A stretch of 64,000 nt of DNA, from contig VCJN01002783.1 in the NCBI GenBank assembly GCA_006384855.1, forward strand, positions 1 to 64,000. Direction: 5' to 3'. Origin of the DNA: Tetraselmis striata (lineage: Eukaryota > Chlorophyta > Chlorodendrophyceae > Chlorodendrales > Chlorodendraceae). The translations under genes and the position numbers were made by a program. Below the pieces are notes generated by a model, which ran no database searches, was not told the origin of the DNA, and was given only the letters and a program-made list of their open reading frames with translations. Shown in pieces: positions 56,123-64,000 of this stretch. Each line of letters starts with the position of its first letter. Positions within the stretch are counted from its first letter, which is position 1.

Positions 56123-58867
56123 CGAAGCAAGAGGCACGCGGCCGTCTTCACGAGGTAGGGCACCAAGGCCCTGAGTTACCTGCGGGAAAGCCGCCCTCAA
56201 TGCGGTTCTCGCTGAGGTCAGCGATGCGCAGCTCCGGCAGGCTCGTCCAGTTGGCCTGCCACGCCAGCGAGTTGCGCGACAGGTCCAGCCACTCCAGCGT
56301 GGGGTGCTGCGCCATGCCAGGCGGCACGGCGGCGCGGAGCAGGTTGCCAGAGGCCGTGAACACGCGCAGGCGCGATCCATCCCAGCGCAGGGGGATCTCG
56401 TCCAGCTGGTTGTCATCCACGCGCAGCACCTGCGGTCGACATGTCGGGAGCGGCAGTTCCGCCGGGTGAGCGAAGCGGGGGCACTGGGGGTAGCGGTCGC
56501 GGTGCATGTTTTTTTCCTTTGCATGCCACAGGCCAAATGGGTGCACGTGCAGTACTGACCTCGAGCGTGGGGGACCATCCCAGCGAGGACGGCAGCACGC
56601 CCGTGAGCTCATTGTCGCGCAGGTCCACCACCCGCAGGTTGCTCAGCGCGCCGATCCAGGGCGTGATGCTGCCCGTGAGCTGGTTGTGCGCCAGGGTCAG
56701 CTGCCGCAGGCCGGGCGTGTAGGGCAGGGAGGCTGGGATGGAGCCCGTCAGCTGGTTGGAGGCGGCGCCAAAGTCGCGCAGCTGCTGCGCGTACATGAAG
56801 GCGTCGGGGAGGGTGCCGCTGAGCTGGTTGTCGGACAGCTGGAGGCTGAGCAGGTCGGGCCCCTGCCGGCCACAGCACATCGCCGTAAGCGCCCCGCAGG
56901 CATGGCGTCATCCGGCGCAACCCTAAACCCTAAAAACCCGTGGTGGGCCAAGGCTGCGTACCTGCACCGTGACTGGTCATCATTGGCTGAGCGGTGAGGG
57001 CAGGTGGCGTACCTTGATGAGGCAGCGCGGCAGCTTGCCGGTGATCCGGTTGGAGGCGAGGTTGAGGTAGCGCAGGCCGTTGCCATCGGGACGCCCCACC
57101 GCCTTGCAGAGGCCGCCGTCCCTCGTCAGCTCGCCGCTGATGCGCATCGCCTCCAGGTTGGCGTAGCGCAGCGCCGGCAGGCCGCCCACGATGGCCTCCG
57201 CGTCGGCTAACCGCAGGCGGAGCGGGTTGCCGGACAGGTCGAGCTCCTCCAGCGCCGGGAAGGAGGTGAGGCGCGCCCACGACCACGCACGGCCGGTACA
57301 CTTCAGGCCGGCGCCCGGCAGGCTGAGCCTCAGCAGGCGCCCGCTCGCCGGGTCGCAGGTCAGGCCTGGCACGGAGCAAAAGTTGGTCGACGATGCGGAC
57401 TCCAGGGCGGTTTTTTGCAACGGGCAGGACTTCTCCGCCACAGCATCTGCGGAGATGGCAGCGGCAAGCTCAGCCACGGGTAGACTTTCATGTGGCGGCT
57501 CCCAGTGGGCGGGCAGGGCCGGGGGTGTGAGGTGAATGGGCACGCACGAGCTGTACATCTTGTCCATCTCGGCGGCCTCCTTCGCCTCCATCTGCACCTC
57601 CTCCCCGACAATGGACAGCCTGACCTCAAACGCCACCTTGCTGTTACGCCAGGGAGACGGCGCGGCACACCACGGGCGCGCCCGCACGCCTGCTGTCAAT
57701 CGCCTGCACGGCGCCCTCTGCCCGGAAGGCCGCGTCGTGGCGGGATATGTGCAGGAACGTCTGCTGCGTTGGGGCATCTGTGTGCGGGCGGTAGGCCGCA
57801 GCCGGCCATCCCATCAGCGCCGGCGAAAAAGAGGCCGCGGGGTCAGCCATGCAAGGCAAGCCCCCCGGGGGAGAGGCGCGGCAGCATGCGGCATTTAAAG
57901 CCCGAAACATGCGTGCTGGCGGCGCTCAGCCCTCTATCCCCCTCTCTTTCTCTCTCTTTCGTCCTCTCTTTGTGCGGAAAAGAACATGCGTTTCTTTTCC
58001 GGGGTGTATGTGGGGGGGGGGGCACCTGCAGTCCAATACGGCTCGCTTGTGTCCAGGCGAGTCCGGATGCCGGCACAGCGCAGGCCCACTGCGCCGTACT
58101 GGTCGCGGATGTCCAGAGTGGTTATACGCACGTAGGCATCCGCTGAAGGCGGCTGGCTCACACTCATGGAAGGCAGCTGGAACGCAAAGCTTTGCTGCTC
58201 ATCCTGTGCCATTGCATTTCAGCATGTCGGGAGATGTCAGGTAGGGACCCCCCCCCCCCCCCCCCCCCTCTCCACTTACCCCAGCCACGCATGCACGCAC
58301 GCATGCACACCCTATTAACCCCGCCGGGCGCCTGTGTACGCGCACACCCTAGCCGCGATCTAAATGTGATCTAAATGTGCAAGAGTCTACACAAGTGCCC
58401 AGCCAGACTATCATAAAGGCGAGCGCAGCGGCTTATCGACTCAGCTAGCCAGCATGTTCTCGTAGCTCCGGTAGGTTGGCTTAACCGACAGAGTCAAAGG
58501 CAACAGGAGCCTTTCAACACGCATGCCTGCCTACACATGACTGATGTTCCACACCCACCCTGCCAGGCAGGAGAACAAGACACTGTTGGCAGTGCTGCTT
58601 TACGTGTCACGTCCCTTCCTGACAGCGTCACGCTGTATCCCCCCCCCCCCCCCCCCCCGCGCATGCGACAGTCAGTCGTTGTCGCTTTTGACGTCTGAGG
58701 CGGCGCACCTCAGCCAGCTCTGCGTTGAAGGTGCTGCCGTCGAAAAGCACTACAGTGTCTGCAGCATCGCTGGCAACCGGCTGGGAGCAAGCCAGGGTCA
58801 AGACGAGCAGTAACGCGGCAAAGACGGCGCGCCTTTGGACGTGCGCAGCTGCGTTGCCGCCTGCCAT
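55072..58867 (-). CDS. Transmembrane leucine-rich-repeat protein, one frame break
   Basis: Seven exons (58867-58670, 58203-58026, 57777-57013, 56862-56560, 56429-56180, 55957-55584, 55467-55072) give about 820 residues. A signal peptide (VFAALLLVLTLACSQPVAS) leads into a beta-rich ectodomain (AYVRITTLDIRDQYGAVGL, TFLHISRHDAAF) that recalls a malectin-like module. A Cys-bounded LRR cap (STNFCSVPGLTCDP) follows, then about a dozen plant-type LRRs (LQLSDNQLSGTLPDA, LTLAHNQLTGSI, VVDLRDNELTGVLPSSLG). A membrane helix (IAIGIALGAAAGAACLAIAI) and a short tail end the protein; there is no kinase. This resembles receptor-like proteins; ligand and partner are unknown. The third exon contains one surplus base: a TAA at 57644-57646 (complement) stops the frame exactly where NSKVAFEVRLS resumes one base later. 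It may be a sequence error or a pseudogene allele. Confidence 0.85.
56079..56122. repeat. 44-nt G-tract in an LRR intron
   Basis: The longest homopolymer in the window. It is poly-C on the sense strand of the intron 56179-55958 and starts about 57 bases after the donor. Confidence 0.95.
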
Positions 58868-60445
58868 GACGACTGCCGCTTGCGGGTCGGCGGGGGATGC
58901 ACAAGTCGGCACGCGGCCAGCCACGACGCCCCAGAAGCTACGACGCGCTGGGTCTCGCCGTGCTCCCTCAGCGGGAGCGCAGTGAAGATTCTCACTGGGG
59001 AAGGCGGGTCTCGCCAGCGGCCTCGTAGCGTCCGGTACCTGTAGGGCGCCCACTCCGCACGCGAGACCGTACAGTGCTCTGTGACTGGATGACTGGACTC
59101 ATACAGTACGTCCCTGTGCTGAAACGTAGCGACTACTGGTTCTAAATAAATAAAAATAGTTTGACCTTCCGGCGTACGAGCACCGCAAGTAGCGACTACA
59201 GGTGGCGGCGACTATTGCAACCGGTGCCTGCTGCTGTACCCGAGCGCACACGCAGCTCCGCCTGCTGACTTGCTGACCTTCGATATCGAGTCCAGGCTCT
59301 GGCGCAGAAGGTACATGTACAGTCTGACAATGGCTATGCACGGGGTACCAGTAGTACCAGAACGGGTAGCGAGTGGTCGTTTGCTGATGCCGATGAGAGC
59401 GGTAAGTAGGCACGGCGGTCGCGCCGGGGGGGGGGGGGGGTGTCGAGAGACGCGGTAGTCAGTATCAGATGCTGCCATGCTGATGGGCTTCGTTATTCAT
59501 CGGAGGGCGCGCGCCGCGCGATAGCGATGCGAGCAGTATTTAAAACAGTTGACTACCCCCGTCAAAGATATTAAGTACATACTGCACACCGTTCACCAAT
59601 TGCATATCAAACCGGCCTTAGGCAGCCACGGCACCACGCCAGAAGCAACCCCCCATGATTCAAAGGGGGCCAATGTCAGCCCTTCGATCATGCAAAGGCT
59701 GCCCTGGCTGCTGGATTTCACCTCGTGAGCCCTCTGGGAGCTATCTCTGACTCGTGCAACACGGGTCGAGGGCGTACTTGATACGCCGGTGTTCCAATCA
59801 TTCGAATGCGCGCGCGCGCGCACACACACACACGCTTAATTAGGACCTGCGACACCTCCCTATCACAGGCCGAGACTCCCGGACAAGCCTTTGGCCTATG
59901 GGTTTTCTTTGATGGGCACGTGTGTCGCTTAGATGCACAAGCGGTAGTATGTAGCAATGCTTGCGACGCCGGTCACCCGCCGCCCCAATTATTTACTATC
60001 TACCGCTCGCAACATGCACAGCTCCGCCGCTGTCCCCTACCGCTCACGCTGCTGCCTTCTTTGTCTCGAACCCCTTTACATGATTATGGTGACCTGCAAT
60101 GCTTCTCTCCATGCTTCTCTTTTTAATCGTTTGAGCGGTACGGTGGTGTTGACTGCTCGTCGTCGTGTGCGTGTTGTGCCGTTAGTCGCTCTAATCGTGC
60201 TTAACCGATTTCGCACCGAGGATTTCATTTTGCACTGTAGGGTTTGGTTAGACCCTAGTTTTCGGGGATGTTATCAGTACTTAAGACTCGCGGGCGGTGT
60301 AGCTTGGGTTTGTAGACCTCGGGTGCAGTGCGGCATTCATCAGCGTGCACACCAGCCGCGACGCATATCCAATGCTAGTTTTGGAGAACTTTGTCCACAA
60401 TTAATGGGACAAGGTGGAGGCGAATCAATATTGTTTATATGATGA
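58868..60445. other. Intergenic interval upstream of the LRR gene
   Basis: GTAC-type words occur at 59033-59040 (CGGTACCTGTAG) and 59311-59360 (AAGGTACATGTACAG, GGGGTACCAGTAGTACCAG). A (GC)n(CA)n microsatellite lies at 59808-59833 and a G-tract at 59427-59440. No gene is supported. Confidence 0.45.
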
Positions 60446-62732
60446 TTAAATCCATCGCCTATAGTCACAAGACGTTGCTAACCGTTTACTCGTTGAGCAT
60501 CCCAGCTCAAGCAAGTCCTTCTCCGTGGCTGCGTTTAACTTGACGACTACGCCGGGTTTGCGTTGCACTGGCGTGGTTGACATGACGTGGACGCAATTTT
60601 TTCGTGGCTGACTGATGTGACACCCAGTTTGCGCGTATGTCTTCACGACTTGGACGCTTTTACCATACCACTTCTTTCTCACCATGGTGCCGTCCTCGTT
60701 GAACACCTCGCGACTTCCCGACGCGCATCGTGGATGGCCTTTGCGTACGCTAGACGAGGGACGGCTTCAACAAGCTTCCAAGGAAGCGTCATGCACTTCT
60801 CCCATCTTGTGTCAACCGGCTTCATCTTATTGTGTCGGCGCGTACAACCATAGGGGCATGAGAGGTGTGCCCTTTGCATCGGCATGTAAGGGCTCGTAAA
60901 CGGCCACGGTCATCAACGTGACTTCGGTAGTTTCGTGCGACTTCACAAGCCCGATTACGAATCTCGACACCCAATCACCAAGAGATTCAGGTGACCTATC
61001 CTCCTCATGCACCTAACAATGGCCAAGACGCCAGCTATGTAAGTCCCGAGCGAGTCGCCATACCATTTTTGTTCCAGCTCGGACAAATTAACAATCAGGG
61101 TAGCACACCAAATTGTTTTGTCCCGTAAAGGACAAAAATGACAAACTACGGGACTCACATTGGAGGCGTCGATGACCATGAGGTTCGTGCCCTTCGCATC
61201 GCTGGGCGATGTGTTGTCATGAAGCTTCTCCTTGGTGCCGGCGTGAACTCCCTAGAAGGCGCTGTCATCTTGAAGCTCTTGAGCTCGAACCTCGGCTTCA
61301 ACGCGAGCGGCTTTGGCATTGTTCAGGTCGGCGTTGGTAGCCATCGTGTGACGTGCCTCAGCAGGCGCGGTCTGCCCGTGCTCGCGCAAGAAGCCGTCAA
61401 CTTCCTCTTTCCGTTTCGGAGAAAGGTGCCGAAGGAGCAGTATGCATCTCATCCAAGTCGTCGAGCAGGTTATTCCAGTTCTCGCGCTCGACTGGGGAGA
61501 AGTGCCGCTGGACCGCCAGGTCCGTGATGTACGACCTAACCCTCTCATAGTCATCAAAGTACCTCTGGACCTTATTCTGCGCGTCGGGCTTCTTTTTGTC
61601 GCTGAGAGCAAACAAAAGGGGCCGGCCCTCACGAATCTCAGTTGGCGCGCTCTTCAAGATCTGCACGGCCTCGGAAAGCGGTGTGGCGGACCACAAGGTT
61701 GCGCGAGGCGGCGGCGTCATCACGCGTGAACTCGAATTTGTACGGCTTGCTGGTGTCCTGGATGTGGTCTTGGAAATGGGCTTTAACCACTCAGAGAAGT
61801 CGAGGGAGAATGAGAGCTCTGCAATCTCCGGAGTGGGCGGGAATGCCTTCGCAACCAAGTCAAGAAATGCCTTGGGTGTGTAGTCGGCGGAGCTGCGACG
61901 AGATAGCAACGCCAGACTAATGTGGCTGAAGATGTGGTCAAGCCGTTCATGAGTGTGCCCGACGGGCAGGAAGACAAAATGAATGACGTCGCAGATGCCG
62001 ATAATAGACACAAGCCAATTGCAGAGGGCCGTCACGTTCATGTTCTTGTTCTCCATGACGGTGTTATCTACCTGGATTCTGATGTACGGAATTAATGTGC
62101 CACGAATTGAATTTCCTGCATTGCTGATCTGATTTCATCAGTCCACGGCCACTGGACAACTACGGCGAATCAATCGGGAGGACAACGAGCTCACCTTCAT
62201 GACCGTGATTCATGTCAGTGCAAGTCGTGGATGAATCATGGGGGATGGTGTTGGCGTAGTAGTAGATGTCGTCCAGGCGGTAGCTGTCGTACTTCACACA
62301 GGTGAGGTGGTACCTGAGGAGCATGTCGGGCTTCACAGTCTTGGGGATGCGAACCCAGTGAAGCAGCAGGGTCTTCGCGGCCGAGCCCATGCTATCAACT
62401 TTAAAGAAGAAGAAGCTTCCATGGCCAAGGCGCGACTGGAAGACGGCGTTGTTCAAATCCCTTCGTTCTTATTAGCGCACTCTCTCGAGGTGGACCTTAT
62501 GCTCGGCTCTAACTTGACGCCTCACGAGTTGCTGATGTTGACGGTGCGTTTGGCGCGTCGTGTCCTTTGTGCAAATCTTGCGAGCTTGGTCTCGGAGTGA
62601 TTTGCCCGCCGCGCAAATGGGACGATGGCTGAATTGCTTCACCTTTGGCGCGGTAGCCTCGGGGAACTCTTCCTTCCAAGTCCGGCGGAAAGTTTCGAAC
62701 GACGCGAGCTTCACTTCGCTCTTGGCAGCCAA
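60446..62732 (-). pseudogene. DUF7869-type transposon protein, fragmented
   Basis: The minus strand carries blocks in the order expected for this transposon-associated family. 62732-62472 has SFETFRRTWKEEFPE and a basic stretch. 62456-62160 has GHGSFFFFKVDSMGSAAKTL. Then come QVDNTVMENKN (about 62070) and the hallmark FLPVGHTHERLDHIFSHISL in the frame 62056-61397. Later pieces include TRWEKCMTLPWKLVEA near 60800 and a C-terminal frame 60706-60446 with DGTMVRKKWYGKSVQVVK. The blocks lie in several frames. A small intron at about 62180-62057 is plausible; other breaks look like decay. The family assignment is from memory of the GHTHE...D..FS signature and needs a profile search. Confidence 0.6.
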
Positions 62733-62799
62733 ATCTACAAAGCGGCAGGGGCAAAAAATAAAGTAGTTCGGTATACAAATAAAGGGGCAAATTAGGTCT

Positions 62800-63620
62800 C
62801 ATAATCTGAGAGACGAAAAGTTCGGTCTACACTGTGACGAAATATTTATGAGACATGATACGTCTGACATCAATGGATTGAAAAGTTCGGTCCAAGCGGA
62901 CGAAAATTAGTCTATTTTCAGCGGGACAAAGTTGTTCGATGAACAGCAGGACCAAAATAATTCTATCGATAGCGGTCATTAGCGAAAGAAAATCGATATG
63001 TCATCAACGGGGCGAACTAGTTCCGTCGCGATTTCTATCACCAGCGGTCCCGTCACCAGCGGGACGAAATATTTCCGCAACCAGCGAGACGAAAAGTTAT
63101 ATCATCCATATCATTAGCGAGACAAAATAAATATATCATCAGCGGGACGAAATAGTTCCGTAATTAGCGAGACGAAAAATGTATGTCATCATGGGAACGA
63201 AATCGGTCTGTCATCATCGGGACGAAATAAGTCTGTCATCAGCGGGACGAAATAGCCGGTCTGTCATGAGTGGGACGAAATCGTTCTTGCATCAGCGGGA
63301 CAAATCTGTCTGTCATCAGCGGGACAAAATAGTTTTGTCATCAACGGGACGAAATATGTTTGTCATCGTTCAGCGGAACAAAGTCGGTTTGTCATCACCG
63401 GGACGAAATCGGTCTGTCATGAGCGGGACGAAACAGATTTGTCATCAGCGAGACAAATCGATATGTCATCAGCGGGACAAAATACGACTGTCATCATTGG
63501 GACGACATAGTTCTGTCATCAGCGGAACGAAATAGGTCTGTCATTAGTGGAACGAAATTCAACTGTCATCAACGGGACAAAATCGTTGTGTCGTCGCGGC
63601 ACGAAATCGTTATGCCATTA
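62800..63620. repeat. Minisatellite of ~27-33-bp units
   Basis: Units follow the pattern TCTGTCATCAGCGGGACGAAAT plus a variable 5-10-base tail, repeated for about 800 bases. Earlier units (62800-63000) are more degenerate. The core keeps GGGACGAAAT and GTCATCA. The array lies immediately beyond the N-terminal end of the transposon gene. Confidence 0.9.
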
Positions 63621-63669
63621 GCATGACAACATATGGCGGCCCTCACCACGGAGAATCGCGTTGTCGTCC

Positions 63670-63973
63670 TCAGCCTACCGACTTGTAATAGTAGTAGACG
63701 GAAATCCTAGTCATCCAGGGAGGCGTGTGCTTTTTGAAGGTCTCGTTGTGGCCGTCGTGGAAAGCAAGGCATGATCTCGACGTGATCGAGGTCATCGGAG
63801 AAGAAGTGCCTCGAGGAACATGCGCACATGCTTCTTCGGCCCGGTTTGTATATGCTCTCGTATTGCTTGCGCTGCCTGATGTACGTTGGTTCGTTATCCA
63901 CAACCGAACTCTGGATGAAGAGACGTCTGCGCTTCGAGACATGATGCAATACCTTCCATGCGCATGGCGGCAC
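63670..63973 (-). other. Possible coding fragment at the window edge
   Basis: Two overlapping minus frames (63707-63973 and 63670-63942) have protein-like stretches (EPTYIRQRKQYESIYKPGRR), but no family is recognised. They may belong to the same transposon as 60.4-62.7 kb, beyond the minisatellite. The window ends here, so the call stays open. Confidence 0.2.
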
Positions 63974-64000
63974 GTGTATATGAACCGATGAACTCTCGAT

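Noticed and set aside
62800..63620. CRISPR-like array
   Set aside because: Repeats are degenerate, spacers are only a few bases and the genome is eukaryotic; it is a minisatellite.

Overview
The window is nuclear DNA of a GC-rich, intron-dense eukaryote, most likely a chlorophyte green alga, possibly a trebouxiophyte. A Toc64-type chloroplast import receptor places it in the plant lineage. Teloboxes of the CCCTAAA type, short GC-rich exons and GTGCG-type splice donors agree. No species can be named from the sequence alone. Seven spliced host genes were reconstructed exon by exon; six stay in phase across every junction except for a one-base frame break in COPA, and the seventh (LRR protein) also has one break.

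Layout. 1-7.0 kb: a decayed retroelement (Ty3/gypsy-like reverse transcriptase/RNase H, then an integrase fused to a PHD finger and a methyltransferase-like tail) between two inverted arms of about 1.7 kb, each carrying a broken zinc-finger/Tudor-like gene. 7.0-11.9 kb: transposon debris, tandem repeats and a cluster of TTCGCGAA-like palindromes. 11.98-17.4 kb (-): TOC64/OEP64-like receptor. 18.3-19.4 kb (-): ALKBH6-like dioxygenase. 21.1-24.5 kb (-): TM9SF/EMP70 membrane protein. 25.6-32.1 kb (+): coatomer alpha subunit (COPA). 34.9-39.8 kb (-): La protein. 40.1-43.75 kb: candidate DNA transposon with decayed inverted ends, an unknown gene and a four-copy ~390-bp satellite. 44.3-52.1 kb (+): signal peptide peptidase with an apparent N-terminal chloroplast transit peptide and a ~2-kb TCATG pentamer satellite in one intron. 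55.1-58.9 kb (-): transmembrane leucine-rich-repeat protein. 60.4-62.7 kb (-): decayed transposon gene of the DUF7869 kind, next to a ~30-bp minisatellite (62.8-63.6 kb).

Functional links. TM9SF and COPA are divergent neighbours: COPI coat subunit and a membrane protein ending in a COPI-binding KxD signal share a 1.06-kb intergenic region. TOC64 and the SPP-like protein both look plastid related, though the SPP targeting is an inference.

Window-wide oddities. (1) Long homopolymer G/C tracts, up to 44 nt, occur throughout. In introns they are mostly C on the sense strand and often begin within a few bases of the 5' splice site. (2) Seven of about 65 reconstructed introns use GC instead of GT at the donor. 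(3) GTAC-rich clusters lie upstream of several genes.
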